Assembly: GCA_030765055.1 (NCBI GenBank)
Contig: CM060953.1
Coordinates: forward strand, 17,915,018-17,979,017
Reading direction: 5' to 3'
Origin: Mantis religiosa
Lineage: Eukaryota > Arthropoda > Insecta > Mantodea > Mantidae
Length of the DNA stretch: 64,000 bases
In this document: positions 33,813-47,669 of the stretch, piece after piece
How positions within the stretch are numbered: the stretch's first letter is position 1
Layout of the letters: every line of letters begins with the position of its first letter
Program-made: the position numbers and the translations under genes
The notes under the pieces: model-generated
Seen by the model: the letters and a program-made list of their open reading frames with translations, nothing else
The model's database searches: none
What the model was told of the DNA's origin: nothing

Positions 33813-34500
33813 CCAAATTGTTTACACTTTTTAATTTGATAAAAACTGCCAGAAACATTTATAGAAAACAAAAATAGTTTAATGAATGCATAAAACGTGC
33901 ATTTTTATTTTGGGAACTATATTCAAGGCAAAAATAGTAAAAATAGTCACTTTGCAATGTTACACGGTGTTACCTAACTTCATTCCTTACTGGGGCTCAA
34001 TCATCCGACTCCTCCACCTCTCTTTCTCTCCCTCAAGTGTCAAGCTACGTCTCGCTTAGATGAGGTTTTGGCTCGCATTTTAAAGAGCAGGTCTCTACCT
34101 CGACATGTTCTTGATTTTAATTTGACGAAAGAAAAAAAAAAATGTTAGTCGGGTAAAAAGCAGGGGAGACGATGAATGTAAGATAGGGGCCGGAAATTGC
34201 ACGTGGTCAACACAATCTCCGGCTTTCACTCAAGCAAAGAACATGTCACTAAATGAGAGACAACTTTCAAAGCAAACTCTGCCATTAACTGCGGGCAAAA
34301 TTTGCATAAACTTGTACACGACATAAACTGCTTTCAACATTTCACACATGGTACTGCAATTTGACGGCTTTTTCTTTCTCAGAAAAAACGACCGGCGTGA
34401 AAGGTGACTCGCTTTCGTGGTGATTTTACACCAACATAGGAGGCATGACCAAGAATTAACGGTAACTTTACTTTTTCTTAAAAACTTTTATTTATTTGTT
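33813..34500. other. Unrecognised sequence
   Basis: No gene or repeat recognised. Confidence 0.35.
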
Positions 34501-34501
34501 T

Positions 34502-34738
34502 TTGTAATTTTACGTCCTCCAACGTTAAGTAACATCGGATGGCGAATGAAATGGGTAATATGATGCTCAAATGTTTCCAGGGTCCATGGAGCTTAGAGCT
34601 ACCCGACATTCGTCTGTAATGATAAGGGAAAACCCCGGAAAAAACCTTATCCAGGTAACTCACCCTGACCGAGTTTCGAACTCGGGACCTCTTGAACGTG
34701 AGGCAGACACGCTACCATCCGCGCTACCAAGGCGGGAA
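34502..34738 (-). repeat. SINE-2, solo copy
   Basis: Complete minus-strand copy. The head ends at about 34,738 (GCCTTGGTAGCGCGGATGG), the B box is GAGTTCGAAACTC, and the body is followed by GGACGTAAAATTAC at its 3' end. I use it as the reference for the 117-bp body from which the 108-bp array monomer derives. Confidence 0.9.
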
Positions 34739-34739
34739 A

Positions 34740-35188
34740 ACTTTATTTGCATTAGCTTTGTTCCTTGATATAATAATCTTCTGCCATCGCCTTTTTCAAT
34801 GTTGCAATCACTTCAGACACACTTGCTGTTCAGATATTCCGTTTTTATATATCGGTGTAGAAGAAAACGATGTCCTTTGCGTGCACTGGTTCCCTTTAAG
34901 TTTCAGGAATAGAAAAATATCACAAGAGCCAAGTCTGGTAAATGTTTTCTTCTTTTTTAAAAAAATATCTCGAACAAGCATTGAGGTGCGTCATCGTGAT
35001 ACACTTTCCACGATTTGTGTTTCCCTAATTCTAGTTAAACTTAGCTGATGCTGATCCGGTTACTTTCCCGAAACACTTTCTGTACTTCTTCCACATTGTC
35101 GTGAGTAATTGTTGTGCGAGGGTGTTCAAAGTGGTATCGTCTACAACGACTTGTCTAACCTCTGTTGTTTGTTGTTTCTTTCTCTTTT
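34740..35188. other. Unrecognised sequence between two SINE-2 copies
   Basis: No domain recognised in the short frames present. Confidence 0.3.
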
Positions 35189-35189
35189 T

Positions 35190-35420
35190 GTAATTTACGT
35201 CCTCCAACGTTAAGTAATACCGGACAATGAATGGAATGGGTGAAATATTTCTCAAATGAGTTGGGGGTCCATAAAGCTTAGAATTCCCTGACATTTGTCT
35301 TTCACGATAAGGGAAATCCCCCGAAAAAACCTTATCCAGGCAACTCACCCTAACCGAGATTCCAACCCGAGAACTCTTGAACGTGAGACAGATATGCTGC
35401 CATATACACTACCGAGGCGT
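35190..35420 (-). repeat. SINE-2, solo copy
   Basis: Minus-strand copy with body, TTATCCAGG-CAACTCACC linker and decayed head (GAACTCTTGAACGTGAGACAG). An A/T-rich 3' tail (minus-strand A-run) is at 35,180-35,195. Confidence 0.88.
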
Positions 35421-36250
35421 GAACTACCTTCTTTGAAACGTTTCTACCACTTGGAAGCTTATCTTACACAGAGCAATTTCGCTAAAAGCTCCAGTTAAAA
35501 TATCAATAATTGTTGTGCTGCAATTTGTACCATTTTTAAAGAAACATTTAATGGAAACAAGGTAAAATTTCACCTATACTCGAAAACCATATAATCTTTT
35601 CGACTGCCAACAATGCATAAAATATTGTCACTTACGTAGATTCGGAAATCTGGTTTGCAGAAATTTAGAACACCTTTTGCTGCAGTAAAAATACGTTAAA
35701 CTGACAATCAACTGTCTTTGAGGCACGAAAATAAATGAAAGAAATAACTGTGGTACACTTCAATAGTCAACTGTCGCATAACCAATAAACAACTGACGCT
35801 CTATTCCTCCTCAGCCATTGTTTCAAGAAAGTCGTAGACTTTTCGGGGAGCTGAGAGGCAGCAACAAAGGGCAGAAAGTTCTCGACCTCTCACTGTCTTT
35901 CTATCCTGTCACGTGCCCGGCTCCGGCTTGTGGCAGCAGCACAACCATGTCATACGGTGATATGAAAAGTTGTAAAGATGCAAACAGACAACAAGGACGT
36001 ATGTACCAACAAGGAAGAAAAATGGAAAAGAAATAGCCGTCGAAATTAAAGCAGCGCTGTGCATTTGCAATTTTTTGGCCTAAAATAATACTTTTCTCAT
36101 GAAAAACCTTGAAATAGGCAAATAATTAGTGAAGAAGTATGTCTTAGAAAGGTGAAAACTGGCAGACACTTAGTGGGAAATTCCTCGCCATAACCACTAA
36201 TACCTAAAACACAGCTCTGGTATATGTAGACTTCTTAAAAATTATGAATG
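35421..36250. other. Unrecognised sequence
   Basis: No gene or repeat recognised. Confidence 0.35.
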
Positions 36251-36254
36251 CCGG

Positions 36255-36527
36255 TGTTAAGAGTCGCTCGGTTTCCCTGAGAGCGACGGAACTGAAGCAT
36301 TTGACTTGAGATACCAGGGTTGAGGGGTCGGCCCAACGCCTGGCATAATGAAGAGCTGAATCATGAAGCAATTGCTGGAATGATGGTGAGGGAAACCGGA
36401 GGACCCGGGGGAAACCTAACCCAGCGCTATGTTGTCCAGCACAAATCCCCCTTTGCGGTCGCCTTGGATCGAATCCGGTACGCCTAGGGCGAAGGCAAAC
36501 GTTCTATCCACTCAGCCATGGGGCGGC
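36255..36527 (-). repeat. SINE-3, related to SINE-1
   Basis: Minus strand: GCCGCCCCATGGCTGAGTGG (A-box side), CGGATTCGATCCAAGGCGAC (B box), then GGACAACATAGCGCTGGG and CCTCCGGTTTCCC, the same body blocks as SINE-1 but with a different tail. Its 5' end abuts the (ATC)n tract. Confidence 0.8.
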
Positions 36528-36528
36528 T

Positions 36529-36552
36529 ATCATCATCATCATCATCATCATT

Positions 36553-36650
<98 letters not shown>

Positions 36651-36656
36651 TATCAT
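36529..36656. repeat. (ATC)n microsatellite
   Basis: About 125 bp of nearly pure CAT/ATC repeats, degrading to ATTATC and ATTACT at the right edge. It creates poly-His, poly-Ser and poly-Met frames that are not genes. Confidence 0.95.
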
Positions 36657-36660
36657 TACT

Positions 36661-37262
36661 ATTACTGAGCCGTTTGTTTTCTCTCCGGCACCTTTTACTT
36701 GCCCTTCCGGTTCGAGGGCGCTGCTGTCAGGTTGTTTTGGGCTTTCAGCCGTTCCCCTTTGGGGGCGCTGCGGTGCCCGAGGCTTCTGGGGTGGCTCCCT
36801 CAAACCGGCCGAGTAGTGTGTGCCTGGCTGGTGCCACGTCGGTGTTTCTAAGGGTAAGTGCTCCATGTTCGGGTTTCCCGATTCTCTCTAAGGGTTTTTC
36901 ATGCGTTGCCTTTTGGTGAGCCGTGAGGTTTTATGGAGCTCTTTCTCCCAGATTGGGTCCAGAAGTTGATAGTTACTTTTATGTGTCTGGTTGATCAATG
37001 CAAAGTGTAGCAATAAAAAAACAAAAAAAAAAAAAAAAAAAATCCATATTAAGGTTTTGATAAAGGCTTATAGTTTTAATTTAATCCCATGACCCTGGGT
37101 TGGACCGCACACACTACTCTGCCGGTTTGAGGGAGCCACTCAGGAAGCCTCGGGCACCGCAGCGCCCCCAAAGAGGAACGGCGTAAAGCGCAAAACAACC
37201 TGACAGCAGCGCCCTCGAACCGGAAGGGCAAGTAAAAGTTGCCGGAGAGAAAACAAACGGCA
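36661..37262. repeat. Foldback: about 160-bp inverted arms inside microsatellites
   Basis: Left arm about 36,661-36,826 and right arm about 37,104-37,262 are inverted copies (roughly nine in ten bases identical by eye), for example GCCGTTTGTTTTCTCTCCGG and its inverse. The left segment runs on to AATAAA plus a poly(A) run at 37,011-37,042, so at least that half looks retroposed. Outer edges of both arms merge into trinucleotide repeats. Confidence 0.85.
37011..37042 (+). terminator. AATAAA and poly(A) tail of a retroposed sequence
   Basis: GCAATAAAAAAACAAA followed by about 20 A. This marks the 3' end of a reverse-transcribed RNA whose 5' part is the left foldback arm. Confidence 0.6.
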
Positions 37263-37289
37263 CATTACTATTATGATGATGATTATTAT

Positions 37290-38765
<1,476 letters not shown>

Positions 38766-38829
38766 CATAATCATTATCATCATTACCATCATCATTATTA
38801 TTACCATCATTATCATCGTAATCATTAAA

Positions 38830-39895
38830 ATCCTGATTTTATTTGCTTCAGAAATCTTCAGAAATTGCTTCGTTAGTCTGCAACCTCTCTTCCTGCCGTT
38901 TTGAAAAAAAAAAACAGTTTAGATTTATCTCTTTCATAATTAACAAGCTCAATTAAATTTTCCAACTCGCTTTAATGCTGCGAACAATAGACAAAGAGCC
39001 GAGATTGTATTTAATAAAATTGGCTTTAGAAGATGCTTAGCCTTTTTGACAGCATTTGTGTTTCTCATTTAGTACGTCCAGGAATGAAGACAGACAAGAT
39101 GAAGAAATTCGAGAGCAGGTGAGAAAAGGCGGTGAGCTAAACAAATTGAAGAAGGGTTAAAGAAATACTAAGAAGTGGGCTATTTCTATCGCCTTCTCAT
39201 TCCTTTATTTACATAAAAAAATCCGGTACATCTCTGATTTAATTATTTCCCTCCTGTTCTTCGCCTGCTCTGAGAAAGTTGAGCGGTGTATTGTTGTTTC
39301 TCGGAATCTCCTACTCATTGTTGCCTGGTAACAAAGGAATCGCACTGAAATTTCCATTGCGATCCCCTTCCTCGGCTAAATCTTTTCTTCCGTCTAAATT
39401 AAAGTCTCCGGGTGCCACAACAACAACAGCAGCAGCAGCTTCCCGTGAGCAACGCAGTGGCGTTACCATCTCTCGACGTTAGCGAGCAATAAAACATCTC
39501 GGAGGGGAGAAGGGAGAGATGGAGATACTGTAACGGTGCGCTATGAACATCCTGGTTGGTGAAGGAAGATATATGGGTAATTACTGGGAACATCTAAGCC
39601 AATTCCTGACACAAATATTTTCTACTCTGTCAACAGTATTCCCAAGTAATGGAGGCACAATGTCCTCATATGGAATGAAGAATGCGTGCACACATTACCT
39701 AATTTAAATGGCCATGTTTTAGAATAATACATTTAAAATAATTTTGAAAGCAAAACATCAACTCCTTTTCCGTCATAAAGCTAAGCCTAGATTTAAACAC
39801 AAACAATTGCAATGACAGTTTCGATTATTTTTTGATTTCATAGAGCTCGTTGATACTTACGTTTTATCAAACAGCCGTAAATGAATTTTTAACTT
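38830..39895. other. Unrecognised sequence
   Basis: No gene or repeat recognised. A short (CAA/CAG)n stretch lies at 39,416-39,440. Confidence 0.35.
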
Positions 39896-39899
39896 TTTG

Positions 39900-41660
39900 T
39901 ACAGGGTACGTACGCTTAGACTTACTACATATTTATGTTTCAGGATAAGAAAACCCGTTAAGTCATATCAGAGGATGAATGAAACGATGTTCAAATGAGT
40001 ACAGGGTACATGGAGCTTAGAGTTTATCAGACATTCATCTTTCAGGATAACAGAAAACCTCCAACGTTAAGTCATATCGGACGATGAATGAAATGATGTT
40101 CAAGTGAGTACAGGGTACACAGAGCTTAGGGTTACCAGACATTCATCTTACAGGATAAGAGAAAACCTCCAACGTTAAGTCATATCGGACGATAATGAAA
40201 TGATGTTCAAATGAGTACAGGGTGCATAGAGCTTAGAGTTATCAGACATTCATCTTTCAGGATACGGAAAACCTCCAACGTTGTCATATCGGACGATGAA
40301 TGAAATGATGTTCAAATAAGTACAGGGTACATGCACCTTAGAGTTACCAGACATTCATCTTTCAGGATAAGGAAAACCTCCAACGTTAAGTCATATCGGA
40401 CGATGAATGGAATGATGTTCAAATGAGTACAGGGTACATGGAGATTAGAGATACCAGACATTCATCTTTCAGGATAAGAGAAAACCTATAACGTTAAGTC
40501 ATATCAGAGGATGAATGAAATGATGCTTAAATGAGTACAGGGTACATGGAGCTTAGGGTTACCAGATATTCATCTGTAAGGATAAGACAAAACCTCCAAC
40601 GTTGTTATATCGGACGATGAATGAAATGATGTACAAATGAGTACAGGGTACATGAAGCTTAGAGTTACCAAACATTCATCTTTCAGGATAAGAGAAAACC
40701 TCCAAAGTTAAGTCATATCAGAGGATGAATGAAATGATGTACAAATGAGTACAGGGTACATGAAGCTTAGAGTTACCAGACATTCATCTTTCAGGATAAG
40801 AGAAAACCTCCAACGTTAAGTCATATCAGAGGATGAATGAAATGATGTTCAAATGAGTACAGAGTACATAGTGCTTAGAGTTACCAGACATTCATATTTC
40901 AGAATAAGAGAAAACCTCCAACGTTAAGTCATATCAGAGAATGAATGAAATGATCCTCAAATGAGTACAGGGTACATGGAGCTTAGAGTTACCAGACATT
41001 CATCTTTCAGGATAAGAGAAAACCTCCAACGTCAAGTCATATCAGAGGATGAATGAAATGATGCTCAAATGAGTACAGTGTACATGGAGCATAGAGTTAC
41101 CAGACATTAATCCTTCAGGATAAGAGGAAACCTCCAACGTTAAGTCATATCAGAGGACGAATTAAATGATGTTCAAATGAGTACAGGGTACATAGAGCTT
41201 AGAGTTACCAGACATTCATCTTTCAGGATAAGAGAAAACGTCCAACGTTAAGTAATATCGGACGATGAATTAAATTATGTTCAAATGAGTACAGGGTACA
41301 AAGAGCTTAGAGTTACTAGACATTCATCTTTCAGGATAAGAGAAAACGTCCAACGTTAAGTAATATCGGACGATGAATGAAATGATGTTCAAACGAGTAC
41401 AGGGTAAATAGAGTTTAGAGTTACCAGGCATACATATTTCACGATAAGAGAAAACCTTCGACGTTGTAATATCGGACGGCAAATGAAATGATGCTCAAAT
41501 GAGTTAAGGGTACATGGAGCTTAGAGTTACCAGACATTCATCTTTCAGAATAAGGGAAATCCTGCCGAAAACCTTATCCGGTAAGTCACCTTGACCGAGA
41601 TTCGAACTCGGGAGTTCTTGAACGTAAGGCAGACACACTACTGGGGCGGGCCCTGTTGCA
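39900..41660 (-). repeat. SINE-2 array 3: about 15 copies with intact SINE head
   Basis: Minus-strand array of the 108-bp monomer. At the right end (41,575-41,660) the array runs directly into a SINE-2 head containing GAGTTCGAATCTCGG on the minus strand. This shows that the array is an internally expanded SINE-2. Units are mostly 105-110 bp with small deletions. Confidence 0.92.
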
Positions 41661-42548
41661 TAGTGGTACCGTATCTGCTCATATTTTTGAAGTTTAGATG
41701 GCAGAGTTTTAAACTATTTTCTTTTAAATTAAGGTAGTAAAGGTGTATTGCACATCCAAAAAAGGCAATAGTAATTTGGCAAATGATTCATCGCAAAGTA
41801 TTAGCTTATGGAGAATTTTATATTAGGTTTTAAAAGGCAAATTTGGTATTTATAATTTGGAAACAATAGAAATTTAAAGTCGTTTGGTGAAACAACAGTA
41901 TTTTCAGCTGAAGTATCCGAAATCACATTTTTAGTGGAAGAAATACTTAAAACAAGCGATAGAAGGGAATAGATTTATTAAGTATTAATGTTGTTCACTT
42001 GTTTCTGAAACGCACGCCGTTATTCTTTGTCAGTCGCCAACCTGTATCAATACCCAATGACGTTTCGATTGCAAAATCAATAGAAATCGTGTCGATATAA
42101 ATGGGAACAGAACGCAGATTTTGGCCAGGAAATGAATTAGTTATAGTGCTCGAATGAACGCGACGTTCTGTTTTCAATTCACGTGCCTCAACATATGGTA
42201 CATGGGGCTGCTCCGAACCCTCCCTCTCTCTATTCTAGACGATATGGGCACGATGTTCTGACGCGTTACGTGCCGTTTTATACAAACCATAATTTTTACT
42301 TTTTCTGCTTACTTACGATAAGCTAATTATTCTACTCAGTAAAAAAGCTTATATCGAGATTTCACTGAAAAATATATATTTTCGGTAGCACTGAAATTAC
42401 TGGTGTACAAAAACTAAGAGGCAACATAGACTCTTTTACAAAATTCCCGGTACATCTGCCCTTCTGAATATGTTTCCAAACATTTTATTTCCTGTAAAAT
42501 GCTTCAAAAGTATACTTAGATATTTTATGACGAATTAAAATTGTATCT
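41661..42548. other. Unrecognised sequence
   Basis: No gene or repeat recognised. Confidence 0.35.
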
Positions 42549-42550
42549 TA

Positions 42551-43855
42551 CGGTGCTTTTCAATAAAGAATGATCCCAATCCTTTTTGACAATGTTCCTA
42601 TACACATCCTCGTAATTTTGAGAATAAAATAGTCTCCCCTGAATGCGATGCACTTGTCCCAGCGTTTCTACTCGTCTTCAAAGACATGCAGGAAAACAGT
42701 TTTTGAGAGATCCTTCAAAATCGCCTCAGCATCCTTCACCACTGCTTCTGATGATGGATACAGCCTCCCACGAAGGCGTTTCTTCAAGTTAGGGAATAGA
42801 TAATAGTCACATGGGACTACATCTGGACTATAGCGAGGACAAGGGATGCACTTCACCTTGATTTGTGCAATATATTCACCAACAACATTGGCAGTATGCG
42901 GCCGCGCATTATCGTGGTGCAACATCCAGCCTGCTTCACGAAAATGTTGTTTTTTGCGCCTGATATGGACTTGCAAAGTTTTCAGGACATCCCTGTAGTA
43001 TTGTCTAGTTATTGATGTGTGTGCAGGTACAACATGCTCATAAACCATTCCATGTATATCATAGAACGAGATGACCATAATTTCCCAGCAGAAGCAACCA
43101 CTTTAGCTTCTTGGGGAATTGGTGATGAAGGAGATTTCCACACTGAGCTTTGCTGTTTGCTCTCAGGATCAAAATGTTGTAGCCAAGTTTCATAAGCAGT
43201 GATTACGTTTGAAATAAACTCCGGATCTTCCCCTAACATCAACTTAAACTGCGCACAGACCTGTATGCGAGTGTCCCTTTGTTCGGGAATCAACAGTCTT
43301 GGTACCCATCGCGCACAAACTCGTCTCATGTGTAATATTTCTGTAATCAACGTGTGGGTGGCGCCCAATGAAATTTTCAGTATTTCAGAAAGTGATCTTA
43401 AGGTAATTCGTCGATCCTCTCTCACAATGGCAGCAGCAGTGTTGATGTTTTCTTCCGTAAGAGCAGTAACTGGAGCACCGGGTCCACCTTCCTTTGAAAT
43501 TGATTGTCTCCCTTCTTTAAACATTTTAAACTACCTTCGAGCTGTGTTGTAGGGAAGAACAGACTCTCCATAGGCCTCCTGTAACGTTGTATAGGCCTCA
43601 ACTGAAGATTTGTTGAGACGAAAGCAGAATTTCAAAGCCACATGTTCCTCGCGTGTTACTTCCATTGAAGCGGTAGACCAGACTGAATATGTCTGAACTT
43701 ACCTGGTTCTCACAGGCGGGAACCAGCTATACCAACAAAGAAACTAGTACGGCGTTTTCGTTTCACACTAAGCAAACAGAATATAATAAGGTTGAATTTT
43801 AGTGCGAAAAATAATGACCAAAAAATTATGATCATTCCTTATTGAACAGCCCTCG
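42551..43855 (-). mobile_element. Mariner family M1, copy 2, with broken transposase
   Basis: Same family as 9,553-10,824. The ends read CGAGGGCTGTTCAATAAGGA on the minus strand at 43,855 and a mutated inverse at 42,551, with TA on both sides (42,549-42,550 and 43,856-43,857). The transposase runs from ATG 43665 to about 42,610 and is broken early and near 43,050 by a frameshift. AYETWLQHFDPE lies where the first catalytic Asp is expected (mutated context). AGWMLHHDNARPH and RYSPDVVPCDYYLF carry the second and third Asp. Confidence 0.88.
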
Positions 43856-43857
43856 TA

Positions 43858-44345
43858 AATATTCTAGATTTCTCCTCAGAATCTTTCACCGTCTAACTAC
43901 TAATATTATACTTAAAACTCCTTCTAGCTTCATTTCTATTCAGTATATTTTCTACGGTTATGTGGAGCATTATACTTATATGTCGGTTATTAAGAAATAC
44001 CTGGTATTCCATAATATCCGACATGGAACCTTGGGCAATAAACCCTTAAAGTAATGGATAAAACAATGCTAGCTAAAAATGACCACAATATAACAAACTA
44101 CAAATCTTTTATGTAGCTTACACTTAAAATAAGCATTAATTTCACATGCGTACTGATGGGCTAAAATGTTACAGGACTTAGAAAGTTTCTTCGGCGCATG
44201 CCTGTGTCCCCTAGAGTGTTAAACAAACCACAGTGTACCTACAATTTTATAAGTCTCTGTCGTAGTTTCACAGTTGTTTCTTAATCATTCTTACGGTTGC
44301 TGCTGCTGTTTGAGGTTAGGTAACAAAGTTTGGTGTGCTGTAAAT
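43858..44345. other. Unrecognised sequence
   Basis: No gene or repeat recognised. Confidence 0.3.
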
Positions 44346-44520
44346 ATGGATAATATGAAGAAGAGTGGTGTCAATTAGTCAGAGGAAGACCAATGTTTTC
44401 TCTAGTCCAAAAAAAGAATGAGCACTATAGAAAATAAATCCGTGGAGACGCATAAAAATATGAGAAAGGAGGAGGCCTGGAGGGAAATTTATAAGGAGTT
44501 TGCTGATAATGCGGCTTACT
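44346..44520 (+). pseudogene. Myb/SANT-like DNA-binding domain remnant
   Basis: From ATG 44346 the frame reads MDNMKKSGVN, a stop, SEEDQCF, a stop, then MSTIENKSVETHKNMRKEEAW and REIYKEFADNA. This pattern (E-E near the start, K-x-A-W-x-x-I/Y-x-x-E-F) is that of zeste-like Myb/SANT domains, common in Harbinger-type transposon accessory proteins. Two stops make it a pseudogene. It directly abuts the 95-bp satellite. Confidence 0.5.
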
Positions 44521-47500
44521 GATGCAGGTCAGCAGTGTTGTCTTGATATCCTCCTCTTGTATAATACTGAAGTGCTGTTAGGATTTGAGTGTCAGGCCTC
44601 GGTTATCGTCTCTGACATACAGGATAGCAGTGTTGTCTTGATATCCTCCTCTTGTATAATACCGAAGTGCTGTTAGGATTTGAGTGTCAGGTCTCGGTTA
44701 TCGTCCCTGACGTACAGGTTAGCAGTTTTGTCTTGATATACTCCTCTTGTATAATACCGAAGTGCTGTTAGGATTTGAGTGTCAGACCTCGGTTATCGTC
44801 CCTGACGTACAGGTCAGCAGTGTTGTCTTGATATACTCCTCTTGTATAATACCGAAGTGCGGTTAGGATTTGAGTGTCAGGTCTCGGTTATCGTCCCTGA
44901 CGTACAGGTTAGCAGTTTTGTCTTGATACCCTCCTCTTGTATAATACCGTAGTGCTGTTAGGATTTGAGTGTCAGACCTCGGTTATCGTCCCTGACGTAC
45001 AGGTTAGCAGTTTTGTCTTGATATCCTCCTCTTGTATAATACCGTAGTGCTGTTAGGATTTGAGTGTCAGACCTCGGTTATCGTCCCTGACGTACAGGTT
45101 AGCAGTGTTGTCTTGATATCCTCCTCTTGTATAATACCGAAGTGCTGTTAAGATTTGAGTGTCAGGCCTCGTTTATCGTCCCTGACATACAGGTTAGCAG
45201 TGTTGTCTTGATATCCTCCTCTTGTATAATACCGAAGTGCTGTTAGGATTTGAGTGTCAGGTCTCGGTTATCGTCCCTGACGTACAGGTTAGCAGTTTTG
45301 TCTTGATATCCTCCTCTTGTATAATACCGTAGTGCTGTTAGGATTTGAGTGTCAGACCTCGGTTATCGTCCCTGACGTACAGGTTAGCAGTGTTGTCTTG
45401 ATATCCTCCTCTTGTATAATAACGAAGTGTTGTTAGGATTTGAGTGTCAGACCTCGGTTATCGTCCCTGACGTACAGGTTAGTAGTGTTGTCTTGATATC
45501 CTCCTCTTGTATAATACCGAAGTGCTGTTAGGATTTGGGTGTCAGACCTCGGTTATCGTCCCTGACGTACAGATCTGCAGTGTTGTCTTGATATCCTCCT
45601 CTTGTATAATACCGAAGTGCTGTTAGGATTTGAGTGTCAGGCCTCGGTTATCGTCCCTGACGTACAGGTTAGCAGTGTTGTCTTGATATCCTCCTCTTGT
45701 ATAATACTGAAGTGCTGTTAGGATTTGAGTGTCAGACCTCGGTTATCGTCCCTGACGTACAGGTTAGCAGTGTTGTCTTGATATCCTCCTCTTGTATAAT
45801 ACCGAAGTGCTGTTAGGATTTGAGTGTCAGGTCTCGGTTATCGTCCCTGACGTACAGGTTAGCAGTTTTGTCTTGATATCCTCCTCTTGTATAATACCGT
45901 AGTGCTGTTAGGATTTGAGTGTCAGACCTCGGTTATCGTCCCTGACGTACAGGTTAGCAGTGTTGTCTTGATATCCTCCTCTTGTATAATAACGAAGTGT
46001 TGTTAGGATTTGAGTGTCAGACCTCGGTTATCGTCCCTGACGTACAGGTTAGTAGTGTTGTCTTGATATCCTCCTCTTGTATAATACCGAAGTGCTGTTA
46101 GGATTTGGGTGTCAGACCTCGGTTATCGTCCCTGACGTACAGATCTGCAGTGTTGTCTTGATATCCTCCTCTTGTATAATACCGAAGTGCTGTTAGGATT
46201 TGAGTGTCAGGCCTCGGTTATCGTCCCTGACGTACAGGTTAGCAGTGTTGTCTTGATATCCTCCTCTTGTATAATACTGAAGTGCTGTTAGGATTTGAGT
46301 GTCAGACCTCGGTTATCGTCCCTGACGTACAGATTAGCAGTGTTGTCTTGATATCCTACTCTTGTATAATACCGAAGTGCTGTTAGGATTTGGTTGTCAG
46401 ACCTCGGTTATCGTCTCTGACGTACAGGTTAGCAATGTTGTCTTGATATCCTCCTCTTGTATAATACCGAAGTGCTGTTATGATTTGTGTGTCAGGCCTC
46501 AGTTATCGTCTCTGACGTACAGGTTAGCAGTGTTGTCTTGATATCCTTCTCTTGTATAGTACCGAAGTGCTGTTAGGATTTGAGTGTCAGACCGCGGTTA
46601 TCGTCCCTGACGTACAGGTTAGCAGTGTTGTCTTGATATCCTCCTCTTGTATAATACCGAAGTGCTGTTAGGATTTGGGAGTCAGTCCTCGGTTATCGTC
46701 CCTGACGTACAGGTCAGCAGTGTTGTCTTGATATAATCCTCTTGTATAATACCGAAGTGCTGTTAGGATTTGAGTGTCAGGTCTCGGTTATCGTCCCTGA
46801 CGTACAGGTTAGCTGTGTTGTCTAGATATACTCCTCTTGTATAATACCGAAGTGCTGTTAGGATTTGAGTGTCAGGTCTCGGTTATCGTCCCTGACGTAC
46901 AGGTTAGCTCTGTTGTCTTGATATCCTCCTCTTGTATAATACCGAAGTGCTGTTAGGATTTGAGTGCAGACCTCGGTTATCGTCCCTGACGTACAGATTA
47001 GCAGTGTTGTCTTGATATCCTCCTCTTACAAAATACCTTAAGTTCTGCTAGGATTTGAGTGTCAGACCTCGGTTATCGTCCCTGACGTACAGCTTAGCAG
47101 TGTTGTCTTGATATCCTCCTCTTGTATAATACCGAAGTACTGTTTGGATTTGAGTGTCAGACCTCGGTTATCGTCCCTGACGTACAGGTTATCAGTGTTG
47201 TCTTGATATCCTCCTCTTGTATAATACCGAAGTACTGTTAGGATTTGAGTGTCAGGTCTCGGTTATCGTCCCTGACGTACAGGTTAGCAGTGTTGTCTTT
47301 ATATAATCCTCTTGTATAATACCGAAGTGCTGTTAGGATTTGAGTGTCAGAGCTCGGTTATCGTCCCTGAGAGTACAGGTCAGCAGTGTTGTCTTGATAT
47401 CCTCCTCTTGTATAATACCGAAGTGCTGTTAGGATTTGAGTGTCAGACCTCGGTTATCGTCCCTGACGTACAGGTTAGCAGTGTTGTCTTGATATCCTCC

Positions 47501-47668
47501 TCTTGTATACAACCGAAGTGCTGTTAGGATTTGAGTGTCAGACCTCGGTTATCGTCCCTGACGTACAGGTTAGCAGTGTTGTCTTGATATCCTCCTCTTG
47601 TATAATACCGAAGTGCTGTTAAGTTTTGAGTGCAGACCTCGGTTATCGTCCCTGACGTACAGGTTAGC
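44521..47668. repeat. 95-bp satellite, about 33 copies, with a 570-bp higher-order repeat
   Basis: The unit contains GCAGTGTTGTCTTGATATCC, TCTTGTATAATACCGAAGTG and GACCTCGGTTATCGTCCCTG. Period is exactly 95 bp in most steps (for example 44,532 to 44,627). Variant markers AACGAAGTGTTGTTAGG (45,421 and 45,991) and AGATCTGCAG (45,571 and 46,141) recur at 570 bp, meaning a six-monomer block was duplicated. Unrelated to SINE-2. No coding potential of note. Confidence 0.93.
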
Positions 47669-47669
47669 A

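Noticed and set aside
36429..36919. Poly-His, poly-Ser and poly-Met frames
   Set aside because: Produced by the (ATC)n microsatellite next to SINE-3.
39416..39440. (CAA/CAG) run as a polyglutamine coding exon
   Set aside because: Short, in a 67-residue frame with no other support.
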